Part shown: piece by piece, positions 23,041 through 35,301 of the stretch
How positions within the stretch are numbered: the stretch's first letter is position 1
Layout: every line of letters starts with the position of its first letter
Assembly: GCA_015698045.1 (NCBI GenBank)
Contig: BLAL01000271.1
Coordinates: forward strand, 186,001-250,000
DNA length: 64,000 nucleotides
Source: Rhizophagus clarus
Lineage: Eukaryota > Glomeromycota > Glomeromycetes > Glomerales > Glomeraceae
Reading direction: 5' to 3'
Notes under the pieces: generated by a model
What the model was told of the DNA's origin: nothing
Seen by the model: only the letters and a program-made list of their open reading frames with translations
Database searches by the model: none
Position numbers and translations under genes: made by a program

Positions 23041-23975
23041 TTTTTTTTAAAATAATATTAACTAATTTTCTTTTTTTTTCTAAATTTTTTTGTATTTTTT
23101 TCCCTTTATTTTTTTCATTAATTTATTATTTCTTTTATTTTTTTGTTTTCTCTTTATTTATTTTATTTTTTTTTATTTTTTTGTAATTTTTTTATAATTT
23201 TTTATTATTTTATTTATTGACACTGGTCAAAATCAATTCTATTAGGTACATATCAGAGACTTATATATCAGCGGCTAATCAGATAAATATCAGGTATTTT
23301 TATATATTGGATACCTGATTTATTACACTTCAAAATATACCTAATTACCAAGACCTAATTACCAAGACCCCAATATCTAAACTATTGGTCACCAATATGT
23401 TATTTAATATATATCAGGCATAGTTCTATCTTACACATATCGAGTACCCAATATGTGATACAAATTTTAATACGTTAGATTTCATATTATATAACGTATT
23501 AAGAAATTTTTTAGTTTACTTTCTTTATAGGTTTTTCTTTTTAAAAATTTTTAATTTGTTTAATGTAGTTAAAAAATTTTATTGTCTTGTCTTATTTATT
23601 GAATGCATTATCAAGTTATAAATTTTTTGTAAAGTTTAAAAGTATAATTATTATTGTTAATATTTTTTTTATTACATATTTTATATTTTATTATAATAAA
23701 TTAATAAAAAAGTTAGTCATTTATAATACAAGTTTAAGAAAAGTTTGCTTAAACTTTTCTTAATTGTGATTATGTTAAGGGTAGAGGGATCAACATGGCT
23801 GATCATATGGCTAAAAAAAAAAATCATTTTTTTTTTACTTCGCTACAAGAAAAACTCACTCAATATTTTATGAAAAACTGTTTAAAAGTATTCTTTAGAA
23901 AGCTAGAGTTTCTGTCTTTCAAATAAACTTCAGTAAAGTATAATACAAATAAGGCTTATAACGAAATATTACACT
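23041..23975. other. AT-rich spacer, no gene seen
   Basis: It contains T-rich simple sequence (23041-23220), a stretch with AATATCAGGTA/ACCTAATTACCAAGACC repeats (23230-23470) and an inverted pair AAGAAAAGTTTG/AAACTTTTCTT near 23735-23762. No coding signal is visible. Confidence 0.4.
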
Positions 23976-24256
23976 ATGAACACTAGTCGAAAAAGGACAA
24001 TTCGGCCTAAATTTGACCAGATCAAATATAGGTCGAATGACGATCTAACCTATGTCAAATTGAGGCCGATTTTTTTGGCGCATTTAGGGTGCCAATTGTC
24101 TCAAATTTGGAAAGAAAATTTGACCATCATTTTACCTATATTAGGACATTATTACATATTTATTCGACCCTAAAAAAAACTATATTCGATTACTGTATAT
24201 AATCTGAATATAATTGATAAATAGGTCAAACTAGAGGTTTTTCAAGGTCGAATAAT
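23976..24256. mobile_element. Short copy of the TAGTCGAAAAAGG element
   Basis: It starts CACTAGTCGAAAAAGGACAA (23982) and follows 4291-4562 closely, including GGTGCCAATTGTCTCAAATT and the ending AAGGTCGAATAATA. It is a solo MITE-like fragment and the 65-codon ORF in it is a shadow. Confidence 0.75.
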
Positions 24257-24451
24257 AAAGCATCATTTTGTATTTTATAAGCAAATAAAAACCATTTATT
24301 TTATATATATTGACGTATATAGTATATAGTAATATAAGATAATTATATAAACCAACCCGCATATGATCAACCGTACAAAAAAAAATAAAAAAAAATATAA
24401 AATATCCAGTAATAATTATATAACCAAAAAAATAAATATAAAATATATTAA

Positions 24452-26045
24452 TAATATTCGTCTGCATCAAATATTTCATGGAATTCTTCGTCTTCCATAG
24501 CCCTTCCTTTCCTTTTCAGTTTTTTTCAGCTTTTTGTTGCTAATATGATACAACATATGATATAAACAAAATTAATTAACGATATTTGCGATGTAAAAAT
24601 ATTAAAATAATTCAACTTACTGTTGTCGAACTTTCGCCAATCTCATCCAAATCTTCAGGTCTAGTTGAATTCATTTCTGCCGAATTTAACAAGAAATCTG
24701 AATATGGCTCTGTTAAATTCAGTTCTATTGGCACACGATCCTCGTAAGATTGAATCAAATCATCAACCATGTCGTCATATTCGCTAACGCCAATTGTTTC
24801 GTTTGTTTCATCTGTCTCGTACATTTTTGTTTTATCGAACGCCCATTCAGGCGCATTCTCGAAAGGTTTACTAGACATGAAGTAAATATCATCATTATAA
24901 ATTCGCTTCTGTTACTTTTTTGCGCATTGAATATATTCTGCTTCAGGGTCTAATACGTCTCGTAATAGCTGTTTTAACTATTAAAACAAAGATAAACAAA
25001 TATCGAATAAATATTAAAATAGGTCAGGAGCAGTAATCACTTTAATACCTCGTCTGAATGCCATAACCGATCGTATACATGCAAGAACTGCTTATTATCA
25101 GGCAATTTCTGTCTTGAATCGTCTTCAGAATCTGATTGCTCAATGGAATGACAATCATTCTGTACAAGCATTGGTAATAATTCGTCTTTATCGAATTCCT
25201 TTATGTTGGCGTCATTTCTTTCGTATAATTTTATTGCCGCCTTTACTCGTCTATTTTTTTTCTGTTGAATATATAAAGATTAATTTCAAATGACTAAAAA
25301 GAAGTGCATTAAAATAAAATACTGCTCACTTCAGACAATCGCGCATTCACATGCATCCTACGGTCGACTTTGTCTAATTGGCCTGATAGTCATTTCCGTT
25401 GTCTATCTCTTTTATGCTTGTGAATTGATCGTAACCAGTTTGACAATTGGGTTACAGACGGATTATAATGTCCACTCATCAACCTCTTTAATTCAGGTAT
25501 CAATTTTTCGTATATCTTTGCTGTCTGTTCACTAAAAGTCTTGCTGTAATCCAACCGATATTCTTCAGGTATTTGACCTTTCAAAAGGTTCTTCATTTCG
25601 TCCTAAACAATAAGAGGAAATAATAAAAGCTGTATATATACATTAACACAATTCGGCTGCAAATAGTCTTGTAAAATTTTTACTCTTGCAGCTGAAGCAG
25701 CAACTTCATCAGGCGATTTCTCTCTCAATTTTAATCTTTTATTGGGGCGTTTTGGTGAATATTGCTGCGGAGAATCGATAGTCTTTCGAGGTGTGCGAAG
25801 TTGCTTGAGCCGTTGAAGTTCTTCTTGGAGAGTTTTATTCTCTTCACATAATTGGTTCGATTCATCACCAAAAATTTCATTAAACTGCCGTAGTAAGGAA
25901 TTCTCCTCCTCGACCCTACGAACACGGTCTTGCAAATTATCTATTTTTTTGTTTCATTTCTGATACTTTGACCTTTTCCTGATTCAATTCGTTCTGTAGT
26001 CGAAGGGATTCATTTTTTAAATTTCCTAGCTCTAAATTACCTATT
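24452..26045 (-). pseudogene. Multi-exon coiled-coil protein gene, truncated and decayed
   Basis: Minus-strand exons read in a consistent order. The first (26022-25668) is a Glu/Leu/Lys-rich coiled coil (EENSLLRQFNEIF..., ELQRLKQLRTPRK) with a 1-nt frameshift in an A-run near 25945. Introns follow near 25652-25608 (GTTAAT...GTTTAG), 25330-25262 (GTGAGC...AACAG), 25050-24978 (GTATTA...TAATAG) and 24618-24540 (GTAAGT...ATTAG). Later exons are acidic (EQSDSEDDSRQKLPDNKQFLHVYDRLWHSDE; MYETDETNETIGVSEYDD). In-frame TGA near 25388 and TAA near 24924, plus an indel in the last exon, show decay. The 5' end stops at an intron next to the repeat-rich element at 26125. The family is unrecognised and could be a transposon-derived or host regulatory protein. 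Confidence 0.5.
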
Positions 26046-26124
26046 TTAAATTATAAGGATATGTATCGAATCGTAACGAACAGATGTAATATAATAAATA
26101 TTAAAATATAACAAAAAATTCAGT

Positions 26125-27236
26125 TTACCTAGATCAGGTTACATCGTTAACCTGAACTGAATAATTTTTTTCAGGTTAGGTCAGGTTGGGTAACTTTTCT
26201 GACCTGACCTGATCCGTTTGACCCAAAAGTATTCAGGTCACTTCAGGTAACTGGGTAAACCTGATTACCCGAAGTTTTATTATGAATATTTTAAATAAAA
26301 AATGTCCCAAAAACATTTTTTTTATTAAATTTTCTATTAAAAAACATTGCAAAACGTTTTTTTATTAATAAAATATACTGGAAAAATATTTTGCAACGTT
26401 TTTTCATAAAGTTAATTAAAAAAACGTCTCACAATATTTTTTCATAAAGTTAATTAAAAAAACGTTTCACAATATTTTTTAATAAAGCTAATTAAAAAAA
26501 CATTGCAAAATGTTTCTTTATTAATAAATATACATGAAAAAACGTTTCGCAACATTTTTTCACAAAATTAATTAAAAAAATGTTGTGAAATATTTTTTTA
26601 TTAATAAAATATACTGAAAATACGTTTCACAATATTTTTTCACAAAATTAATTAAAAAAATGTTGCGAAACATTTTTTTATTAGTAAAAATATACTGAAA
26701 AAACATTTCGCAATATTTTTCCATAAAGCTATTTAAAAAAAATGTTACAAAACGTTTTTTATTAATAAAATATACTGAAAAAATGTTTCGCAATGTTTTT
26801 TCATAAAGCTATTTAAAAAAAACATTACAAAATGTTTTTTTATTAGTAAAAATATACTGAAAAAACATTTTGCAACGTTTTTTCATAAAGCTATTTAAAA
26901 AAAGCATTACAAAATGTTTTTTTATTAGTAAAAATATACTGAAAAAACATTTTGCAACGTTTTTTCATAAAGCTATTTAAAAAAATGTTGCGAACCATTT
27001 TTTATTAATAAAATATACTGAAAAAACATTTCGCAATGTTTTTTCATTAGATTAATTAAAAATATCGCAGAACTTTTTTTTATTAAATTGATTTCGGGTT
27101 AACAGATCAATCAGGTCAGGTCAAACCTATAACCCGACCTGATACCAGGTATTGAATTTGATGACCTGACCTGAATATTTTGGATCAACCTGACAGGTAA
27201 CCTGAATTGATTCTTACCCATTCAGAATTCTAGTGT
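26125..27236. mobile_element. Non-autonomous element with CAGGTCAGG-rich ends and palindromic A/T core
   Basis: Both ends carry clusters of CAGGTCAGGT/ACCTGACCTGA (26130-26275 and 27090-27215). The right edge reads inward as TAGAATTCTGAATGGG. The core (26280-27070) is a tandem of about 100-bp units alternating AAAAACGTTTCGCAATATTTTTT and its near-complement, giving strong fold-back potential. No ORF is credible. No perfect 8-bp duplication was found, so the boundaries are approximate. Confidence 0.6.
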
Positions 27237-27239
27237 GAA

Positions 27240-27956
27240 GCCAAGATGATGAGTTTGATGAGTTTTTTTAAGACAGAGCTTTTTTCTTTTAACTCTTGAC
27301 TTTAAACCATTTCTTTGAAGTGCTCAGTGTACAGTTTCTGTTGAAACTTGGATATTATCATCTGTCCTTATCTTATCTTGAATACTAACAGCTGTAGAAT
27401 ATTCTTTGGTAGCAAGAAGCTAAATAATTCTTTGTTCAGTATGGGCAGAAAATTTTCATGAGTAACCTGACTTTAATTTGTCTTTAATACTACTAGTTTC
27501 TCACATACGTTGATGAGTTCTTACAACTGTTGACTGATAAACATCCATTTTATTTGCAATGTAACAGGAGGAGTATCTTTCCTCAATAAGAGTAATAACT
27601 TCAACTCTTTGTTCATTAGATAACCTCATCATTTTTAGTTTTTTTTTACATATTTTAATAAAGGAAGGAGTAAAGTTTGTTTTTAATCATTTGTGTTTAT
27701 AAAATTTTTGACTTTGCAAAAATTTTGATGTCTTTTTTTCTCAGAAAACCACAAAAATAACATATCATCAAAATTGGAAATAAACAAAAGCCACATCTTG
27801 TTACATGATTAAAACCAAATAAAAACTATTATTTTTTATTTATTTTAGTTTGATAAATATAAATACATTTTTTTTTATTATTAATATTTATAATTAATTA
27901 AATGTATAAATTTAAAGCTTTATAATTAAATGATGCGTTTTTTTAGTGAGCTACTG
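27240..27956 (-). mobile_element. Tc1-like relict: 5' end and transposase N-terminus
   Basis: From 27634 on the minus strand a Tc1 helix-turn-helix N-terminus is readable (MMRLSNEQRVEVITLIEE, then YIANKMDVYQSTVVRTHQRM), broken by several stops. The terminal repeat at 27956 reads inward CAGTAGCTCACTAAAAAAACG, the same family as the end at 17109. The catalytic half is missing, cut off at the element ending near 27236. Confidence 0.75.
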
Positions 27957-29483
27957 TATTCTGATATATTATTATATAAAGGTTAACTGTATATAATAAA
28001 TTAATAAAAATCAAAAGAAAGAAGAATAAAAATAAAAAAAAAACTATCTATTATCTTTCTGAAACTAAAGGGATAGCTAAAGATTTTTAATTAAATATAA
28101 GAATAAATGTATTTATAATAATATATTACAAATATTATTTATAATAATTTTAAAAAAAAAATTATAAGAAAGTTTATAATATATAAATTTTTAAAAAATA
28201 TTATAATTATAATATATAATTTTTAGAAATTAAGGAAAAAAAACTCTGTCTGTTAATCTATTAACCAATTTTTTTACAGAAAGAAAAATTTTATTTTTTA
28301 TCTAGAAACTATTTTGCCTATTAAAAAACCTGTGCTTTAAATACAGTGGATATCAAAACAAATGTACTAAATTTTTTTTAAAGTTGTTAATTATTCTTAT
28401 TAAATCAGTTTAAATCTAATTAAAATAAAATTTAAAATATAAATAATATGTAATATAAATTATTAAAAAAATAAAAAATTAAATATAAATTCATTAATTA
28501 GTTTTTTAATTACTTAACATTAAACTAAAAAAACTTGGTGCTTTTGTTTTACTACTTTTTAAAATTTTTAAAAAATCAAAATTTTTATAAAATTGTATTA
28601 TGTTTTTATAATAAAAAAATGTAAAATTAATTATTAAATAGCTTAACTTATTGATTAAAATTAAAAAATACTTTTTAATAATAAATTAATTCGTGATCCT
28701 TCTCTGAACCAATGAAAATTACTAATACAATTCAGGGAATTATTTTTGCAAATTAATTAGCAGGAAATTTAAATAAGAGTAATAAATATAACATGTAAAA
28801 AAGGTAGAATAAACTTAAAAAGTTAATAGGAAAAGGTAGTTTAGAAGAAATTGACATTCTAAAAGGTATCAACTATTCAAAATTGGATAGCTATCCAATA
28901 TAAGCAAAATATAGCACAATAAGTTAGACAACCTGTGATTAATAGAAAAAACTGTTTTTTAATTTTTTTTTATTTATGCATTCCAAAACAGATATTTATC
29001 AGCATATAAAATAATATTTTAGTAAAAAAATATCAATTTTGTAATTGTTATACTTCTTGTAATTAAATAATATAGTATTTTTAAGGGTTAAAATCTAGCG
29101 TCGCTAAAGAAAAAATTTTTTAAATAATCATATAATATAAAAATTATTAACGAGCTTTAATTCCCTTCCAGTTTTAAGCAATTGGTTATACTATTTTTCA
29201 GCTGAGGTCATAATACAAACTTGGCTAGTTATTTTTTAGATAAAATCACTAATTTTTACAATATTGTAATCCTAAATGGTAAGTATATATTGATCAATCT
29301 TATGAAACTAATATATGATGACGCAAATTTATTATTTAATATACTCCAGAACATTATTCTGTAATGCTTAAAAAAAAAATTCTGGACAAATTGGCTCAAA
29401 AGCCATTTAAGGGTTAATTAATTCACAAAAATTAGTTCTCAGAAATGTATTAATAGTTTTCACTGGTTTAGAGGCGGATCATG

Positions 29484-29978
29484 AATTAATTTATTTATTT
29501 AATAAATATAGTTAAAAATTATTATAAAACATATAAAATTTACAATTTTTTAATATAACATTTTTTTGAATAAAATTAGATCAAAAATAATAAAATAATA
29601 CTAAATTTTAGATTTTCCTAGTTAAGAGAAATATGCGAAAAAAAACTGCATTTGTAATAAACCTTTAATTAGTAAGAAATTGCTTATTAAAAAATGGTAA
29701 TGATTTTCATTTTACATATAAAAATGATTTTCACTATATGTAAAATAAAAATCATTACTATTTTTTAACTAATGATTTCTTACTAACTAGAAGTCTGTTA
29801 CAAATGCAGTTTTTTTCGCATATTTCTCTTAACTAGAAAAATCTAAAATTTAGTATTACTTTATTATAAAAATTTTTGATCTAATTTTATTCAAAAAAAA
29901 CCTTATACTAAAAAATTGTAAATTTTATATGTTTTATAATAATTTTTAACTATATTTATTAAATAAATAAATTAATTT
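29484..29978. repeat. Foldback element, two arms of about 245 bp
   Basis: The left arm 29484-29727 and right arm 29738-29978 are near-perfect reverse complements meeting at CTATATGTAAAAT-type sequence. Shared features include GAGAAATATGCGAAAAAAAC and its complement. There is no coding content. Confidence 0.85.
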
Positions 29979-30315
29979 ATTATTAAAAAATATTGATTTT
30001 TTTTAATTTTAATCAATAATTTAAGCTATTTAATAATTAATTTTACATTTTTTTTATTATAAAATCATAACACAATTTTGTAAAAATTTTGATTTTTTAA
30101 AAATTTTAAAAAGTAACAAAACAAAAGCACTAAATTTTTTTGGTTTATCGCCGTTTTCAAATTAGTGTGATCAGGTGATTTATCGATCAATTAAAATTAT
30201 CTAACTGAAAACACCGAAAACACTGAAAACACTCGAAAACAACTAAAAAACAATTTTTTTTTAGTGATCATGTGTTCTGCAATGTCACTCTTTTCTAATT
30301 TAATGCTTAAATAAA

Positions 30316-32066
30316 ATATCACGAAAAAAAGTTGAATTTTTTGCGTCTAAAGCTATTCAAATAGCAGAAGTTACAGAAGTTAATTGTAAGTACCTCTTAG
30401 GTACATGTTATTCATGCCAAAAATGTTTATATTGTTTTGAATTTCCACAACAAAATCCATGTAAATGTAATAAAAATAAGCAACCAACAAGAACTAAATA
30501 TCCAAAACGCGGGCAACAAATTTATCAGTGTTCTTTTACTCCAGACTTATCATTTCCAACAGCAAATAAATATTTATTTGATGCTAATATCAAGTTTGGC
30601 TATAATAGTAACTTTGAAAAGCCATTTTCTTATACCTTTTGTAGCACTTGTAATAGTCAAATCCAGCGATATAGAAGTGCTGATAAAAAAGCACAACAAA
30701 TTCAAAAAAAAGAAAATGATGATAATATAATTGCTTTAGATGGTTCATCAAACGAAAAAGAAGTTGTTAATGTTAATGAAAAGAAAGAAGATCCATCAAA
30801 TGAAAGAGAGGTTGATTATGTTAATAAAGAAGATCAAATATTCTCTTTGGTGAGTAGTAACTATTCTGAAGAGGAAAATGGTGATTATGATGTAGAGGAA
30901 GAAGAAGATAGTGATCTTGAAGAAATAAAAGTGCAGATTATTGTTAAAAGTAAAATATAAAAGATCCTACGGCAAAAACTTTGAGTATTGAACCTGTCAA
31001 TTATAATAAGTTTATAGAGAAAATAAATTTGGTTGTTCAAAAGATTTTGAGGAAAAAAGTCATGTCAAAGGATTATATGATCTCATATAAAGCAGTAAAT
31101 ACGTGCGGACCATCAAATGAACTTGAAGATGAATTAGATTTTCAAGAATTTATTAGTGAGTATAAAAGAGTGATTTTAGCTGGTAAAAAAATGTCAATTA
31201 TAGTAGTTGTGAGAGATAATAAAACAAAGAAAAAAAAATCACACAGAAAGGTAAAATCTTTTTATTATAGTAAATTTATTTTGTAATAGATAAATTTTAA
31301 CATTTTACTATTTTTAGAGTTCAGATAAAAGTGAATTTTCTTCAACTGAAGAATTACAACGTACAAAGAAAAAAAAATCACGTGTTATTCGTGAAGAGGA
31401 TTTATCAAAAGAAGAAAGGACCTGATCTGAAGTTATTTCTACTTTATGTGAAATGTATAAATGTAATATACAGTACATGCAACACCATGTTTTGTTCAAG
31501 AAAATCGCCATTTGCAACTCAATCCTGCAAGACTACAACTTTGGGCTTGTGAAATAGTAAGATTTTCAACAGAAATAATTTTGTTTTGCATAATAAAAAT
31601 AAAAATCTTTTATTATTTTTATTAGATAAACAAAGGAACTACCTATGAAGTACCTCCCTTTTATCCAACATTTGATGTCAAATCAAGTATATCCGTCAAT
31701 AAGAATAATTTGGCAATGCAAGCACAAGTTAGTCACGCACCCACTACTCCTGTTCCTATCATTATTCAATTACCATCCCAATTTTATCAACATTCTACTT
31801 TTCAAGAACAATCAACAACGCATAATTCTAATAATTCAAATGCTAATTTAGCATCACCAAATTCATTACCTTCAATTGGAGAATTTCTCAATAGTCTTGA
31901 TCACAAACATAATTGCAATGTGTATTCTAATTTTGAGAATACTTTTCTTGAAGAAGAAATTACTGTAAATATAATCAAAGAATTGTCAGATGAGCAATTG
32001 CAACGACTAGGAGTAGTAAAGATTGGGTGGCAGAAAAATATCAAACAAGCAGCTCAAAGATTTTGA
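30316..32066 (+). pseudogene. Cys-rich, SAM-domain protein carried by the transposon
   Basis: Three exons: 30316-31250, 31318-31556 and 31626-32066, with introns GTAAAA...TTTTAG and GTAAGA...TATTAG. The frame opens at ISRKKVEFFASKAIQIAEV, where ATA (30316) stands where an ATG would be expected. A Cys-rich N-terminal part (CYSCQKCLYC...CKC, then CSTCNSQIQR) looks zinc-binding. Acidic and Lys-rich linkers follow, then LNPARLQLWACEI and PPFYPTFD. The last 65 residues form a SAM domain (IIKELSDEQLQRLGVVKIGW). Lesions are a 1-nt frameshift near 30955, an in-frame TGA near 31424 and a frameshift near 31490. The role is unknown. SAM domains mediate protein-protein contacts, so a partner of the transposase is possible but unproven. 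Confidence 0.7.
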
Positions 32067-32161
32067 AATTTTTTCTTATATGTAGTTGAATATATCTTTT
32101 ATTTTTTTCTAATAAATCTAATAAATTGACTTCTAAATAAATTTCTAATAAAATTAGTATT

Positions 32162-33251
32162 CTAAACATAAATTGATGCTTCAAAAAATGTTTGTGCCAT
32201 TTGAGGTGTAATTTGACTACATGCAACTAATAATGCATATATAGGATCATTACAAGCTTTCATAAAATCACGATTATGTCTAATCCATGATTTGATGGAG
32301 TTTCAATTGGATTAAAATCTGGAGAATAAGGTGGAAAAAAGACAACATGGCATCCTAATCCCTCTAATAAAGCCACTAATTCATTATCATGATGAATTCT
32401 AGCATTATCCATTACAATAATACTATTGTCTCCTGGATATGGATTCATTATTGGCACCTAAAAAAAATAATGATCTTGTCAATTGTATAAACAAATAAAA
32501 TAAAAATTCATGTTGTTGCTTACCACTTGATCAAAAACAAAGTCAACAAATTTTTTTTTATCACATGATCCTTCAAATATATCAATAGCAACAAATCCAT
32601 CTAGTGTAAGAGTAGGCAGAATGGTATATCGTTTCCCTCTTACAAAAACCACTTTTTTTTGAGCAGGAGTATTTCTAAGTGAATATCCATATAGTCGGGA
32701 GAGACTTCTTTCATTTTTAGCACTTTCATCAATAAAAATAAGTTGATTTCGAGTATAATGCTCACCAATTGTAGCTAAATAATGTGCACGTATGATTTCA
32801 TTTCTTTCTAATGCTGCTTTTTGTAACTACATAGCAAAAAAAACTTTTAGTAATTTTATTACATCAATTATTTATAATAAATATCAAATAATATATTTAC
32901 CTTTTTTCTAGTAATTCCTAAATACTGAAGTGACCGCCAAAGTGCTGCAATAGACGCTCTTTTCCCTGTTAGAGATTCCATTTCATATACTAACTCATCT
33001 AAATACCAGTTCACTTTTTCGCTAACAAGATTTCTAAGTATAATCATATCTCTTCTGTTAAAAAGCTTTCTTCGTCCAGGAACACCTCTAAAAGGATTTA
33101 TAACACAAGCCCAGCGGTTATATCTCTTTTTTATTTTATTTACAACACCCTTACTCATATGTAATGTATTGGCAATTTCTACAGTTGACAAACCATCAAT
33201 ATAAAGATAAATAATGTGCCAATATAAGTCTTCACTAAATTCTTTAGGCAT
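32162..33251 (-). pseudogene. DD34E (IS630/Tc1-type) transposase
   Basis: From ATG 33251 the protein has a homeodomain-like helix-turn-helix (GLSTVEIANTLHMSKGVVNKI), a linker, and a catalytic domain with FIDESAKN, VMDNARIHH and SPDFNPIE, with 34 residues between the second Asp and Glu. Two introns interrupt it, 32827-32900 (74 nt, GTAAAT...TGTAG) and 32458-32523 (66 nt, GTAAGC...TTTAG). One frameshift directly after NPIE puts the tail (SWIRHNRDFMKACND...FFEASIYV, stop 32162) in another frame. Otherwise it is intact, so inactivation is recent. It would cut and paste the 30148-33560 element at TA sites. Confidence 0.85.
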
Positions 33252-34168
33252 ACTTGAGTTTACCTATAAAAATAAAAGACTGTTTATTACAGACTACATT
33301 TGTAATTATTCGGAATTTATGGAATCTTTGAAATTAGTTAGGAATCGTTTACTTACCAGTCTATAAGCTACTAACAAAAAAACGTGACTATGATAACTAA
33401 ATTATGAAAAAGGTGATACAACAGTGGCTTAGCATGATGTTAATCAAATAATATTTATTATTATATATGTGCACATGTTAGTTTTTTTTTGTAGTCCTGA
33501 AGTCAATTTTTTATTTAATTAGCAAATTTAGTGCCGATCATACTAATTCGAAAACGGCGATAATATTAAGTAATTAAAAACTAATTAATAAATTTATATT
33601 GAATTTCTGTTTTTTAATAATGTATTATTTATATTTTAAATTTTATTTTACTGTATAATCTCAAAATTAAGCATCCCCAAAATTAAGTACTCACATTATA
33701 CATATATACTAAAAATAAGCATCTCCTAAAAAATTGAAATCTTTTATTATTTAAACATTTAACTTTATTAAATGATACAAAATTATTACTTTATCTATTC
33801 ATTTATATCAATATCCAAATCATCACAGCTTATGTCATCCTCCAAATTGTTATCACTATCATCATTTTCCAAATCATCATTAATATTATCTTCCAGATCA
33901 TCATCACTAATATCAATAATTTTATTATCAAAATCCTTTACATCGTCCAAAGCATTTGAGATACCACAAGTTTTAAAAGAATTGATAATGATTTCATCAG
34001 AAATTTCATCCCAAGAACCTTTTATCCATCCATACACATCACTGAATTTGGCACGTCAAAGGTTACCTTTATTAGTTTGTCTAGCACCACCAGCAGCCAT
34101 CTACAGATGTCATTCCTTATGTAAGTTTGCTTTAAATAGTTTATTTATCACAACATCAAGTGGCTGAC

Positions 34169-35301
34169 TAGAGCTCTGATCAGTTTTGGTAATTACTAAA
34201 CCGTACTGATCAGTTTTGGTATCAGAGTAGTTTCAGTTTTCATGGTTTACCAAACTGAACCTGTTAGTAAATTTACTGATCAGTTTTGGTAATTGCAGTT
34301 TCAGTATCAGTTTTGCGATTTACCAAACTGATTTACTGATTTAAAAATATTTTATTTTTTATAAGAAAAATATTTTTGTTCAATAAAAAAATGTTTTTAC
34401 AACATTTTTTTATTAAAATATTAAAAAAGTTGTGAAAACATTCTTATGTTAATTTTAAAAAAATGTTTCGTATTTATTAAAAGTTTAATTAAAATAAAAA
34501 ATGTTTTCACAATGTTTTTATTAATACCATTAAAAAAACATTGCGAAATGCTTATTTTTTTAATTATACACATAAATAACGTTGTTTGCAACATTTTTTG
34601 ACTCTATTAATTAAAAATGTTGCAAAACGTTTTTTATTTATGAATTAATAAAAAAAAGTAGTTCGCAACATTTTTTAATGATATTAATAAAAATGTTGTA
34701 AAAATGTTTTTTATTTTAATTTACATATAAAAAAAATGTTGTGCTCAACGTAAATTTTAACTATATTGATAAAAAATGTTATGAAACATTTTTTAATTAT
34801 AGATTTAAATGAAAAAAATATTTCACATTGTTTTTCTAAAAACGTTAGTAAACATTTTTTACTTATGAATCAATAAAAAAAATGTTGTTCGCAACATTTT
34901 TTAACTCCATTAATTAAAAATGTTGCGAAATAATTTTTTATAACATTTTGCAACTTTTTTTTGCGAAATCAATAATAACGTTGCGATACATTTTTTTACA
35001 GCTTTTCACAACTTTTTTTATAAAATATTTTTTTACAATATTTCGCACCATTTTTTGTCATTCTAATAAAAAAAAGATATTGCGAAATGTCATTTTTTTG
35101 TCAATTAAATAGTTTTGCGTCTTTTTTTAATACATAACTTATCAGTAATTCAGTTCAGTTTTTGATAATTACTGACTGGTATTGGTATTGATGATTACTG
35201 AAACCAATCAGTTTTGATAATCACTAATACTGATACTGATCAATTTGGTTTAGTATCGATTTTTGCAAAAACTGTACTGAACTGAACTGATCGGCACCCT
35301 A
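34169..35301. mobile_element. hAT-type non-autonomous element, 1133 bp
   Basis: Perfect 8-bp duplication TGGCTGAC at 34161-34168 and 35302-35309. Ends are TAGAGCTCTGATCAGTTTTG and, inward from the right, TAGGGTGCCGATCAGTTCAG. Both ends are rich in ACTGATCAGTTTTGGTA and complements, and the core is the palindromic TTGCGAAACATTTTTTA-type tandem. There is no ORF. It is inserted in the pogo-like gene. Confidence 0.9.

Larger units (their letters stand above)
30148..33560. mobile_element. Two-gene Tc1/IS630-type transposon with SAM-domain cargo
   Basis: Terminal inverted repeats are TCGCCGTTTTCAAATTAGTG at the left and TCGCCGTTTTCGAATTAGTA read in from the right. TA lies on each side (30146-30147 and 33561-33562), the usual Tc1/mariner duplication. 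Length is 3413 bp. It holds a minus-strand DD34E transposase (32162-33251) and, convergent with it and only about 95 bp away, a plus-strand gene ending in a SAM domain (30316-32066). Both are mildly decayed. Confidence 0.85.
28344..33655. repeat. Long inverted-repeat element split by two insertions
   Basis: The left arm 28380-28697 matches, inverted, 29966-30147 followed directly by 33561-33650. The DDE/SAM transposon (30148-33560) therefore sits inside the right arm. A foldback palindrome (29484-29978) lies at the inner edge of the same arm, between copies of AATTAATTTA. The left edge at 28344 reads CAGTGGATATCAAAACAAATG, a Tc1-like terminus. The core 28698-29473 shows no ORF. Confidence 0.65.
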
